Positions 29,122-37,099 of a stretch of DNA of 64,000 nt are shown piece after piece. Under the pieces are notes generated by a model. It worked only from the letters and a program-made list of their open reading frames with translations. It was not told the origin of the DNA and made no database searches. Origin of the DNA: Streptomyces sp. NBC_01428 (lineage in GTDB: Bacteria; Actinomycetota; Actinomycetes; Streptomycetales; Streptomycetaceae); the NCBI RefSeq assembly GCF_036231965.1, contig NZ_CP109499.1:3658001-3722000 (forward strand), given 5' to 3'. Numbering within the stretch: the first letter of the stretch is position 1; every line of letters begins with the position of its first letter. The position numbers and the translations under genes are program-made.

Positions 29122-29850
29122 ATGTTCTTGAACAGCATCAGCGACAGCCACTCGCCGCGTCTCCCGACCGCCGAACAGGCGTTGCGGGGCCGCCCGGAAC
29201 CGCTGTTCACGCTCCCCGAGCGGCACACCCTCCTCGGCACCCCGCTCCGCGGCCCCTACCCCGAAGGTCTGGAGATCGCCGACTTCGGCACGGGCTGCTT
29301 CTGGGGAGCCGAACGCAGGTTCTGGCAACTCCCGGCGGGCGTGCACACGACGCTGGTCGGCTACCAGGGCGGCTACACGGAGAATCCCGTGTACGAGGAG
29401 GTGTGCTCCGGTCTGACCGGCCACGCCGAGGTGGTCCGCGTCGTCCACGACCCGAGGGTGCTGCCGTACGACCGCCTGCTCCAGGTCTTCTGGGAGTCGC
29501 ACAACCCGACCCAGGGCTTCCGCCAGGGCAACGACGTGGGCACCCAGTACCGTTCCACCCTGCACACCCACACCCGGGCCCAGGAAGTATCCGCGAAAGC
29601 GTCCCGCGAGGCCTATCAGAAGGTCCTCACCGCCGCCGGCCACGGCACGATCACCACAGAGATCCTCCCGGCGACAACCCGCCCCTTCTACCCGGCGGAG
29701 GCCCACCACCAGCAGTACCTGGCCAGTAATCCGGCGGGGTACTGCGGGCTGGAGGGGACGGGGGTCCCGCTGAGTACCTCGTTCGCCACGGACTTCGGAA
29801 CGTCGTGCCCTGCGGGTATCTCCCCGGCGCCCGAGTCCGCAGACCAGTAG
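29122..29850 (+). CDS. msrA: Peptide-methionine (S)-S-oxide reductase
   Basis: 242 residues. The catalytic motif GTGCFWGAE (nucleophile Cys59) is followed by [27 protein letters not shown] and [23 protein letters not shown], all diagnostic of MsrA. It reduces methionine-S-sulfoxide in proteins using thioredoxin or mycoredoxin equivalents. It has the N-terminal extension of about 50 residues ([20 protein letters not shown]) typical of the actinobacterial form. The ATG has GGAGAG upstream. Downstream begins a region of less familiar genes. Confidence 0.96.
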   Translation: MFLNSISDSHSPRLPTAEQALRGRPEPLFTLPERHTLLGTPLRGPYPEGLEIADFGTGCFWGAERRFWQLPAGVHTTLVGYQGGYTENPVYEEVCSGLTGHAEVVRVVHDPRVLPYDRLLQVFWESHNPTQGFRQGNDVGTQYRSTLHTHTRAQEVSAKASREAYQKVLTAAGHGTITTEILPATTRPFYPAEAHHQQYLASNPAGYCGLEGTGVPLSTSFATDFGTSCPAGISPAPESADQ

Positions 29851-30021
29851 CCCACCCGATCCAGGGGGCCGCGTTGGGCCGTTGGTTGTTGCGGAAGCGC
29901 AGTTGGTCCGTCCGTCGTCCACGTGACCTACCGATGTAAAGGTCAGCCGACCTGAGTCCCTTTTCGGTCATACCGCAGGCGTGCCGCATGATTCCTCTCG
30001 CCGATCGCCACGATTACAGTC

Positions 30022-30438
30022 ATGGCGACTTCGGGGGCGAAGAGCGGTCTGCTGGGCGGGTTGGGGCAATGGTGGGGTGTCTTGGCCGGCGCCCTGCTCA
30101 TCGCCGCGTGGATCAACGGAGCGGCAGGCCCAGCCGTGATCATCGCCCTGTCCGCAGTAGTACTCCTCTGGTCCTTCTTTCAAGCACCCGTGACCTGCGG
30201 TGCTCCGGTCAGAGGACGAGAAGACGGCTGCCGCAACAACGCGACCGGCATCCTGATGGGCTGCCACATCCATCAACATCGCTGGCAGAAGCTCAAGATG
30301 CTGATCCTTCGGCGACAGGTGCGCGCGTACTGCTCCGGACTGTTCTCCGACGGCAAGGCCACTCTCGTCACACTCGCAGCGGCAGGCAGCTTCCTTTCCG
30401 GACTCATCGCCCTCATTCCTGGTGTAGCTGTCCAGTGA
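30022..30438 (+). CDS. Small membrane protein with Cys/His-rich loop
   Basis: 138 residues. Two adjacent membrane helices are at about 13-50 (WWGVLAGALLIAAWI; AVIIALSAVVLLWSFF). A cytosolic loop then holds three cysteines and two histidines (VTCGAP, DGCRNN, MGCHIHQHRWQK), which could bind a metal. A last membrane helix is at about 112-135. No named family is recognised. Proteins with this loop seem to recur in streptomycetes as predicted effectors, but that is a vague recollection. A 13-bp stem-loop overlaps its stop. It is the first gene of the accessory-looking region. Confidence 0.65.
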   Translation: MATSGAKSGLLGGLGQWWGVLAGALLIAAWINGAAGPAVIIALSAVVLLWSFFQAPVTCGAPVRGREDGCRNNATGILMGCHIHQHRWQKLKMLILRRQVRAYCSGLFSDGKATLVTLAAAGSFLSGLIALIPGVAVQ

Positions 30439-30457
30439 CCACTGGGTCACTGGACAG
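30428..30457 (+). terminator. Stem-loop overlapping the stop of the Cys/His-loop membrane protein
   Basis: Perfect 13-bp arms CTGTCCAGTGACC and GGTCACTGGACAG around ACTG. The stop codon lies inside the left arm. It can terminate both this gene and the minus-strand cluster that ends at 30632. Confidence 0.75.
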
Positions 30458-30631
30458 AGCGTGTTCGGCGGGACGAGGGTCTCCTGCCCGACCGGGGTCG
30501 CTCCTTCGGAGGGCTGAGCGTGGGATGTGTGCGGCGCCGGAGAAGGGGATCGCCGGCGCGGCAGCCGGAGGTTCCCGGGCCGGGACCCCTTGCTTCTCGG
30601 AGTGCTCGCCGGCTGCCGAGAGCACGGTCGT

Positions 30632-30841
30632 TCACCCTTCAGGCTGCGCACCGCGATCGGCGGCGATGGTGCGTGCAGCGCGTTCGCACGCTGCCCACCG
30701 TGCACCGTCCCGTGTGCGTACAACCTTGACCGGTGGTTCCGTACAGGTCGTGCCGTGCCAAGTGCAGCGGGCCTCCCGGAAGGACACGCTTTCGGGGTCG
30801 AGCCCTTCCGGAAAATCAGGCCACTCGTCAATCGACGTCAT
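30632..30841 (-). CDS. Small protein (69 aa) at the end of the nuclease cluster
   Basis: The 69-residue product is acidic at the N-terminus (TSIDEWPDFPEGLDPESVSF) and basic at the C-terminus, with three cysteines (ARCTWHGTTCTEPP, WAACERAA) that could form a small metal site. Codon use is coding-like but less GC-biased than in neighbouring core genes. It begins 60 nt after the nuclease-like gene on the same strand, so it may be in one transcript with it. There is no clear ribosome-binding site. It is unrecognised; a role as a partner or immunity factor is speculation. Confidence 0.55.
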   Translation of the reverse strand: MTSIDEWPDFPEGLDPESVSFREARCTWHGTTCTEPPVKVVRTRDGARWAACERAARTIAADRGAQPEG

Positions 30842-30901
30842 CGGATGACGGTAGTGAGCCGCACCGCCCCGGCGCAGCCGTTTCGGGAGGTGAGGGTTCG
30901 G

Positions 30902-31609
30902 CTACGTGGGCGCAGGCGAACCTTCAGCGGTCTCGCGCTCAGGGCTGACCGGTACGACGAGATACCGGAACTCCCCACCCGCTCGCGCTTGTTGGGAATA
31001 CGGCTCCCATCGGAGTGGATACCGGCCGTGCAATGTGCACGTGTTCCCTTCGTAGGTGCCCTCGGCCCAGAGCAGCTTGCCCACCAGCTCACGCCCCTCG
31101 TGGATCCTGAAGTCCCGGTCCCGACTCTGCTCGCGACCCCTCCCAGGCACACTCCACAGGGACGCAGCGTTGGTCAGCAGGATGGCAAACCCGTTCTGGT
31201 CGGACCGACGGCAGAACCGTTCCAGCCTGACGATGTCCCGGACGAAGTGAAGACGGGCGAGGTCGGCGGCGGCATGATCCTTGAGTTCGTACTCCTCGGC
31301 GGGCGTACCGGCCGCGCCCGCCCACCTCCGGGTGAAGTACTTGAACTCGATCGCAGTGCTCACTGACGGGCCGATGCACAGGAGGTCCAGATACTCGGCC
31401 TTGTCTTCCGCCCGTTGCGGCACTTCCAGCCGGGAACGCACATCCGGTGCCAGTTCCCACAGTGACTGCGCGAACGCGTGCTGGAGATCGGCCTCGGAGT
31501 GAAAGATCGGTCTGCGCCGGGCCAGTTGGGCCATGACGTCGCCGAGTGGGACGCGTCCGGCGACAGTCGTGCCGTCGTGCATCACTGTTCTGGTCACGAA
31601 TCCATTCAA
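30902..31609 (-). CDS. PD-(D/E)XK nuclease-like protein
   Basis: Up to 235 residues. The core shows the restriction-endonuclease pattern in order: a helix with Glu (SEADLQHAFAQSLWE), then EYLDLLCIG with the active-site Asp, then TAIEFKYF with the E-x-K pair, followed by helices (AAADLARLHFVRDIVRLERF). It therefore probably cuts DNA or binds it as a nuclease fold, but I cannot name a family. The start is uncertain: TTG 31609, GTG 31597 and ATG 31582 are possible, and none has a strong ribosome-binding site. It lies on the same strand between the Mrr-TerD gene and the 69-aa gene, which suggests a shared function in DNA defence or damage response. Confidence 0.68.
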   Translation of the reverse strand: MNGFVTRTVMHDGTTVAGRVPLGDVMAQLARRRPIFHSEADLQHAFAQSLWELAPDVRSRLEVPQRAEDKAEYLDLLCIGPSVSTAIEFKYFTRRWAGAAGTPAEEYELKDHAAADLARLHFVRDIVRLERFCRRSDQNGFAILLTNAASLWSVPGRGREQSRDRDFRIHEGRELVGKLLWAEGTYEGNTCTLHGRYPLRWEPYSQQARAGGEFRYLVVPVSPERETAEGSPAPT

Positions 31610-31795
31610 GGGCTCGACGCCGGATGCTTCAAGGAGACGGCGTCCGTTGCGGTCAAGGGGCCGACGACGTACGGGGAACGGACGGCAGGCGCCTCGGCGC
31701 TGACGCGTGACTGAAGCGTGCTGCGCCTCTGGCGGCCGCCGTCCGGACAGACATGAACAGTTCGCCGGTCCGCTGTGAGGCCGGGCGTGTTCGGT

Positions 31796-33856
31796 CTAGT
31801 CGACCTCTATGCCGAAATCCTGCACGAGTTCCTCCAGGCCGCCGGTGTAGCCCTTGCCTCCCAGGACGAAATCCCAGTCGCCGTTCGACCTGCGGCGGAA
31901 GGATCCGAGCACCAAGGCGGTTTCGTCGGCTCGGCCGTCGGACACCTCGAGTTGCCCCAGTTCGACCATCCCTGGGTCGAGGAGTCGGATGCGGGCATCG
32001 GTGAATCCGGAGAGGTCGGCGTTCGGGTTGATCTCGGGGTCGATCGCGGCCACGAGGACGAACCGGTCGGCTTCTCGCGGCAATCCGTCGAAGGCGACGC
32101 AGACGGCCGCCTTGTCAGGGGCGGTGGGGGCCAGCGCCCGAACGGAACCATCCGCGGTCTGCGGGTTGTTGTAGAAGACGAAGTGATCGTCGCTGAGGAC
32201 TCGGTTGCCGCGGCAGACGAGCGCACACACGTCCAGAGCGACGCCGCCCGTCCACGACATGCCGAGGATGTTGTAGGCGTCGGGCAGTCGAGTCCCGGGG
32301 CCCGATGGCGCCGGCCGTGCCGCAGACTGACGGGCGCCCTCGCCCAGCCGTCCACGCAGGCCATGCCGATGCAGAAGGTCGACGAGTTCTGCGCCCGGGA
32401 TCAGCTCCAACGGCTTCCCGTTGGCGAAGGTGTACGACCCCGGTCCGAACCCCGAAGTCGTCACGAGTACGCCTTTGTTGGCGCCGGCGTCCTGCACGGT
32501 TCCGTACAGGTCACGTACGGCTGTGGGCGGCACCGTGTTCCGGTAGCGCTTCACCTGAACGACGATCTTCCCGCCCCGGATCGGCGTCGGGTCCAGCGCG
32601 TCGACGTCCACACCGCCGTCGTTGGAGCGTTGGGTCGTGACCGCCTGCATCCCCATGGCACGGAAGAGTTCGGCAACGAGGTCCTCGAAGGCGATCGGAT
32701 CCATCTCGTACAGGTCGGGTTCCTCATCGCTGCCATGCGCGACGACGCGGTTCCCGACATCCTGCGGACGGCGACTCGGCCGCACTGCGGTGAGCTGGTC
32801 GGGGCGTGCCGAGAGCTGTCCGCGCAGCGCATCGGCCAGACAGCTTCCCGCGTCCACCTGCGCCAGATGGAGCCCACGGAACGTCGAGGCGGAAGCCATC
32901 ACGGTCGCCAAGTGGATCTGGCCCGGTCGGCCCGTCGTCGGATCATGCCCGTCCACGAACCCGTTCAAGGTCACCGACTCAAGTGCGCCCAGTTCATCGG
33001 CGGCGAAGAGCTCGTGCAGAACGAGGAGCATGCACTGCGCGAGTACTTCCCGGTAAAGGGCGCGACGCTGGCCCACGGGACGGGCGGTCTCCTTGTCCTG
33101 GTCGGTCCCGGAAACGTAGCGGACGGACTTGACGTCAGGGACCACGCCGTAGGCGGGCAACTCCCAGTCCAGCACCAGCTGCCGGGCTGCCGCGTCATAG
33201 GCTGCGGTCACTTGTCGAGGGAAGCCCTCGGGCCATGCGGCCGAGGCGTAGAGAGCGGCGGAGAAGTACTCCACGACCGCGTCGGGGTCACGGCGCCTCA
33301 CTCCCTCGGTCACCTGGACGATGCCTGCGTTGTGCCGTCTCACATCGGCCGATCGGGCATCGACCCACTGCTGGTGCTCCCGCTGGTACGACGCCAGTTG
33401 ATGTTGCCGATGGGCCTCCGCCGTCTGGGCCGCGTGCCAGTCCCGCTCGAAGCGGGCCCGTGCTTCGGCCTGGGCCTGGGCCCGGCGGTTGGCGGTCCAC
33501 CCGCTCTGCGTCTGATACTGGCTGACGTCAGGCATGGCCACGGGCTGCGCCAACGGTCCCGGAGCGAAGGGCTGGACCTCCTCATGCCGCATGAGTGAGG
33601 ACGCCCTGAAGGCAGGAGCCCGACACCCCGACGCGAGAAGGCCTTGCAGCGACGCGACCTGCGCGTCCAGTTCCTCCGTCCGGCGTTGCGCTTCCGCCTG
33701 CCTGTACTCGCGGTGCCCTTGCGCCGCCCGCCGTTGGTAGGCACGTGCCTGCTGAGCTTCCTGCCTCCGCCGTCTGGCCTCGGCCTCCAGCTGGCGTTGC
33801 TGCTGCCGTTGCACCTCTGCCCAGACGCCGACCACGCCGGTTGAGCGACGACTCAT
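31796..33856 (-). CDS. Fusion protein: coiled coil, Mrr-type restriction endonuclease domain and TerD domain
   Basis: 686 residues from ATG 33856, with GGGGAGGG upstream. About residues 1-170 are Arg/Glu/Gln-rich coiled coil. A middle region of about 170-360 is unassigned. About 390-510 is an Mrr-type nuclease domain: DPIAFEDLVAELFRAMGM, then SNDGGVDVDA (active-site Asp) and KIVVQVKRY (Q-x-K). The C-terminal portion from about 530 is a TerD domain: NILGMSWTGG, DDHFVFYNN, and DLSGFTDARIRLLD, near a calcium-binding pattern. TerD proteins act in the tellurite/stress Ter system. Fusion to a nuclease suggests a DNA-targeting stress or anti-phage effector. It is the largest gene of the accessory region and may head a minus-strand operon with the nuclease-like and 69-aa genes. 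Confidence 0.88.
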   Translation of the reverse strand: MSRRSTGVVGVWAEVQRQQQRQLEAEARRRRQEAQQARAYQRRAAQGHREYRQAEAQRRTEELDAQVASLQGLLASGCRAPAFRASSLMRHEEVQPFAPGPLAQPVAMPDVSQYQTQSGWTANRRAQAQAEARARFERDWHAAQTAEAHRQHQLASYQREHQQWVDARSADVRRHNAGIVQVTEGVRRRDPDAVVEYFSAALYASAAWPEGFPRQVTAAYDAAARQLVLDWELPAYGVVPDVKSVRYVSGTDQDKETARPVGQRRALYREVLAQCMLLVLHELFAADELGALESVTLNGFVDGHDPTTGRPGQIHLATVMASASTFRGLHLAQVDAGSCLADALRGQLSARPDQLTAVRPSRRPQDVGNRVVAHGSDEEPDLYEMDPIAFEDLVAELFRAMGMQAVTTQRSNDGGVDVDALDPTPIRGGKIVVQVKRYRNTVPPTAVRDLYGTVQDAGANKGVLVTTSGFGPGSYTFANGKPLELIPGAELVDLLHRHGLRGRLGEGARQSAARPAPSGPGTRLPDAYNILGMSWTGGVALDVCALVCRGNRVLSDDHFVFYNNPQTADGSVRALAPTAPDKAAVCVAFDGLPREADRFVLVAAIDPEINPNADLSGFTDARIRLLDPGMVELGQLEVSDGRADETALVLGSFRRRSNGDWDFVLGGKGYTGGLEELVQDFGIEVD

Positions 33857-33882
33857 ATGCTGCAGGCCCTCCCCGATGTGCT

Positions 33883-33902
33883 CTGGTTGTCCCCACAACC
33901 AG
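33883..33902. repeat. Inverted repeat upstream of the Mrr-TerD gene
   Basis: CTGGTTGT CCCC ACAACCAG: perfect 8-bp arms, 27 nt upstream of the start codon and just before its ribosome-binding site. It could be an operator or a leader hairpin. A perfect TTGACA occurs 50 nt further upstream on the minus strand (33956-33951), but its -10 partner is poor. Confidence 0.5.
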
Positions 33903-34058
33903 GTGTGACGGAACGACTCTAACCAGCAATGGTCGCCCCGCATATCCACTTGTCAAAGGCAGCTGGATCGCGACATCCGCGCAGGTCAGTGCGATGCGAT
34001 AGGAGATGAGCGGAGCTTTGTCGTGGCCCAGCGTCCGAACCGCTGTGCGGCGCCCGTC

Positions 34059-34598
34059 TCACAAAGCCCCAGCCACCCCCACCACTCCCCCCACCAACGC
34101 GCTGACCAGCGTCGTGGTGGCGAGGGTGGCGATGACGAGGCGCAGGGGGCGGGGAGTTCGGCGGGTGCCGTGTCTGTTGCGGGCGGCCAGGAGGGACAGG
34201 AGGCCTGTGAACAGGCCGAGTTGGGTGAGGGCAAGCCAGCCGCAGGAGGCGGGGAGGCCCGGTTGCTCGTACGTGCCGTGGGACGTTCGTCGCAAGGTGA
34301 CCGTGCTGCCGACGCGCAGCTTCGTGTCGATCGTGGCGTCCGGGTCCACCACCGCTCCGTCGGTGGAGCGGAACGTGCCGTGGCAGTGCGGATAACGGTG
34401 GCCTCCGGCGCGGGTCCACGAACACGACGCGACCCGGAGATGCCCGGGCTTCCCCGCCAGGCCCGCCGCGTAGGCGAAGTGCGTCGCGGCGAACCAGGTC
34501 AGGATCGCGCCCACCACCAGCAGCCCGGCGCTCACGATCAGGGGGCGACGGTCGACGCGCCCTCCCGCCCGGAGCCGAGATCTAACCCTGCGGTTCAT
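34059..34598 (-). CDS. Membrane protein with extracytoplasmic Cys-containing loop
   Basis: 179 residues from ATG 34598, with GGGGGA 5 nt upstream. Membrane helices are at about 18-40 (LIVSAGLLVVGAILTWFAATHFAYAAG), near 120 and at the C-terminus (LVIATLATTTLVSALVGGVVGVAGAL). The loop between the first two has cysteines (SCSWTRAGG, YPHCHGTFRS) and a beta-rich stretch ending in a TVTLRRT segment. This pattern matches conserved Streptomyces membrane proteins of unknown function. It is not in an obvious operon. Confidence 0.75.
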   Translation of the reverse strand: MNRRVRSRLRAGGRVDRRPLIVSAGLLVVGAILTWFAATHFAYAAGLAGKPGHLRVASCSWTRAGGHRYPHCHGTFRSTDGAVVDPDATIDTKLRVGSTVTLRRTSHGTYEQPGLPASCGWLALTQLGLFTGLLSLLAARNRHGTRRTPRPLRLVIATLATTTLVSALVGGVVGVAGAL

Positions 34599-34758
34599 CC
34601 GGTCCCCCGCCCCGTCCCGCGACCCCCGAGTCATTCCGCCGGGACGCTAGCCGAAGTCCCTGACGGCGTCGCTCATGGCGCGGCAAAGATCGCGAAGGCC
34701 GGACAGGGCGCCAGAAATCCGATGGCCCTCCCGAGTCCACCGGCCGCACCCTGTAGCC

Positions 34759-35352
34759 ATGGAAGAACCCCGACACCGCGTCCGCGCCCTCCACACCGAG
34801 GACACGATCACCGTCTACCAGGCGTATCCCCCGGAGATCGGCGGGCCCGCCGTGCGGACGGGACGGTTTCCCGCGGCGTGGAAGCGGGACCGGATGACAT
34901 GGGTGAAGCCCAGTTTTCTGTGGATGATGTACCGCTGCGGCTGGGGCACCAAGGCCGGCCAGGAGACCGTCCTCGCCGTCGAGATCAGCCGGGACGGCTT
35001 CGCGTGGGCGTTGCGCAACGCGTGCCTGTCCCACTACGTGCGGGGGCTGCACGCCGACCAGGACGACTGGAAGCGGCAGTTGCGGCAGGCGCCGACGCGC
35101 GTGCAGTGGGATCCGGAGCGCGATCTGCGGCTCGCTCCCCTGCCCTACCGGTCGCTCCAACTCGGCCTGGCGGGCGAGGCCGCGGCCCGATACGCCGACG
35201 AGTGGATCGTCGGCATCAAGGACGTGACCCCGCTCGCCCAGCGGGTGCACACCCTGGTCCGGTCCGGTGAACTCGACCGGGCCGCGGAGCTGTTGCCCAC
35301 CGAGCGGCCGTACCCCCTGCCCGAGGACGTACTGGCCCCCTTGCGGGCCTAG
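34759..35352 (+). CDS. DUF4291 family protein
   Basis: 197 residues. The segments ITVYQAYPPEIG near residue 17 and MTWVKPSFLWMMYRCGWGTK near residue 45 are diagnostic of DUF4291, followed by DLRLAPLPYRSLQLGL. The function is unknown; the fold is thought to be compact alpha/beta. No ribosome-binding site precedes the ATG. Convergent with the next gene, with 63 bp between. Confidence 0.9.
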   Translation: MEEPRHRVRALHTEDTITVYQAYPPEIGGPAVRTGRFPAAWKRDRMTWVKPSFLWMMYRCGWGTKAGQETVLAVEISRDGFAWALRNACLSHYVRGLHADQDDWKRQLRQAPTRVQWDPERDLRLAPLPYRSLQLGLAGEAAARYADEWIVGIKDVTPLAQRVHTLVRSGELDRAAELLPTERPYPLPEDVLAPLRA

Positions 35353-35415
35353 GCATGTGGGACCCGGCGCCGCTCATCGCACTCACCGTGTTGTGCGGCC
35401 GGCCGCTCCGCGTCC

Positions 35416-35901
35416 TCAGTCGAAGGCCACGACCAGGCGAACCCCGTCGTCCCCGAAGCGTCCGGCCAGGGCCTTCATCACGTTGAAGACGTGGGGCCAG
35501 TGCGTCTCATCGCCCAGCACCGCACCGACCGTCACCGGCTCGTACGAGTAGGCTAGTTCGCCGGTCGTCCACTCCGCGCGTTCCGTCGCCTCGCGCGGGT
35601 CGATCGCCGCGAGTTCAGCCCAACTGACCCAGCTCGCGCTGTGCAGGCCGTCTTTCTCCGTCCCCGTGCCCAAATGCGCACGCATCCCGGACGACAGATC
35701 GGCGGGAAGACCCCGCCCCGGTGCGAGCGGCCGGAAGCCCGCCTGGTTGCGTACCCCGAAGAGGCAGCCGAAGGCCGTGTAACTCGTCTCGTCGTACAGC
35801 GGCCAGAGGTTCATGGCCGTCACCCACGGCTCACCGTCGTAGTAGTCGGTACCGGTGCCGGGATGGCGGAACTCGATGCCGCCGTGTATGTCCGTACTCA
35901 C
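35416..35901 (-). CDS. Conserved hypothetical protein, 161 aa
   Basis: 161 residues from GTG 35901. It is a soluble alpha/beta protein rich in aromatic residues (DYYDGEPWVTAMNLWPLYDE, YTAFGCLFGVRN). No signal peptide, membrane helix or catalytic motif is recognised. The segment after residue 75 (GRGLPADLSSGM) and the C-terminal WPHVFNVMKALAGRFG resemble conserved Streptomyces proteins of unknown function. The upstream part of the frame (Arg-rich) is excluded because it overlaps the promoter region of the divergent DUF5829 gene. Confidence 0.72.
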   Translation of the reverse strand: MSTDIHGGIEFRHPGTGTDYYDGEPWVTAMNLWPLYDETSYTAFGCLFGVRNQAGFRPLAPGRGLPADLSSGMRAHLGTGTEKDGLHSASWVSWAELAAIDPREATERAEWTTGELAYSYEPVTVGAVLGDETHWPHVFNVMKALAGRFGDDGVRLVVAFD

Positions 35902-35988
35902 GGCGCCGCACCCTAACAGCGCCCCCGCTCCCAACCCCCTTCGTTTCGGCCTGGTTCGAAAGGAAAGGCGGGCGGGGGCTCTTCGTTC

Positions 35989-35994
35989 TACGCT
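35989..35994 (+). promoter_or_regulatory. Candidate -10 box for leaderless DUF5829 mRNA
   Basis: TACGCT ends 7 nt before the ATG. No good -35 is seen, and no Shine-Dalgarno sequence precedes the gene. Confidence 0.4.
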
Positions 35995-36001
35995 CTCTCG
36001 C

Positions 36002-36955
36002 ATGCTGATTCGCCGGACATTTCGCCGGACATTACGGATGATCCTCGTGCTCGCCGTGGCCCTCGCCGCTGCTGTCGGGGGCGGGGTCGGGACAGCTCAG
36101 GCCGAGGGGGGCCAGCCGGCTCACGAACGGCAGTTGCTGTTCTTCAACCACACCTACGGCGTCTTCGACCGGGAGACCGCCGACGCCATCGAGCACTCCT
36201 CCTATCTGCGGGACTTCGCCAACTTCCAGGTGCGCACCACCACCGGTGCCGACGGACAGATCTGGACCGGCCGCTATCTGATGGGCCGTGAGACCTACCT
36301 GGAGCTGCTCGGGATCGGTGACGTGGGGGGCCAGGACGGCACCCTCGGCTCCGCCGGGACGGGGCTGTCGACCGAGCGGGCCGGCGACATCGCGACGGTC
36401 AAGGAACGGCTGAAGGACGAGGGGGTCACCCCCGTCGAGTTCCTCCAGACACGTGACTTCGGTGACGGCGTCCCCGTTCCGTGGTTCGACGGCATCCTCA
36501 CCACCACGACGTACGACGCCTACGGAGCCTGGGCGATGGAGTACCGGCCGGAGTACTTCGCCGACCCGCGCGGCAACACCGAGCCGGCGGCGTTCCCCGG
36601 TGACGTCGGCCGGGAGCGCTACCTGTCCGACGACTACCGCACCCACCTGATGCGGGACGTGACCTCCGTCCGCATCGCGGTCACCGAAGGCGACCTCGCC
36701 GACACCGTCCCGCTGTTGCGTGCCGGCGGGTTCACCGTCCGGACCGTGCCGAACGGTGGCGTCGTCGCCGAGGGCGGCGGCACCGCCGTCCGGTTCGACA
36801 CCGTGCCCCGTGCCGAGGCGGGCGTGCGGCGCATCGACCTGTCGCTCAACCGGCCGGTGAAGAGCCGTCACGTGGAGCGGATCGGGCACTCGACGCTGGT
36901 CGTCGGCCCGGGCGACCACGCCGTGTGGACGTTCGCCGCGAACGGCGCCGAGTAA
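36002..36955 (+). CDS. Secreted DUF5829 family protein
   Basis: 317 residues. A basic start and a hydrophobic run (ILVLAVALAAAVGGGVG) end in AQA-E, a signal peptidase I-type site near residue 34. The mature part is a soluble alpha/beta domain beginning LLFFNHTYGVFDRETADAI, typical of DUF5829, with TWTGRYLMGRETYLE-like and FDGILTTTTYDAYGAWAMEY segments. The HTYGVFD and later LDLSLN-like features recall the vicinal-oxygen-chelate fold, but I cannot assign a reaction. It is monocistronic, with a strong downstream terminator. Confidence 0.85.
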   Translation: MLIRRTFRRTLRMILVLAVALAAAVGGGVGTAQAEGGQPAHERQLLFFNHTYGVFDRETADAIEHSSYLRDFANFQVRTTTGADGQIWTGRYLMGRETYLELLGIGDVGGQDGTLGSAGTGLSTERAGDIATVKERLKDEGVTPVEFLQTRDFGDGVPVPWFDGILTTTTYDAYGAWAMEYRPEYFADPRGNTEPAAFPGDVGRERYLSDDYRTHLMRDVTSVRIAVTEGDLADTVPLLRAGGFTVRTVPNGGVVAEGGGTAVRFDTVPRAEAGVRRIDLSLNRPVKSRHVERIGHSTLVVGPGDHAVWTFAANGAE

Positions 36956-37012
36956 GAGGCACACCAGGAGGCACAGCAGGAGGTCGAGCGGGAGCGGGAG
37001 AGCGGTAGCCAG

Positions 37013-37046
37013 GTGGGGCGCGCCCTTCGACGAGGGTGCGCCCCAC
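37013..37046. terminator. Bidirectional terminator between the DUF5829 gene and the aldo/keto reductase gene
   Basis: Arms of 14 bp (core GGGGCGCGCCCT / AGGGTGCGCCCC, one G-T wobble) around TCGACG, between two convergent stops. Confidence 0.8.
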
Positions 37047-37099
37047 TCCGTACCCGGGGCGACCCCGCCCCCGCCCCCGAGCCCCGACGGCCCCCCGCC

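Noticed and set aside
30413..30625. 70-codon minus-strand frame after the 69-aa gene
   Set aside because: Composition is Ala/Pro/Arg-rich without a ribosome-binding site, and it runs into the terminator stem at 30428-30457.
33951..33956. TTGACA upstream of the Mrr-TerD gene as a definite promoter
   Set aside because: Its 17-bp partner (ACCATT) matches the -10 consensus in only two bases, so I mention it only as a possible -35.
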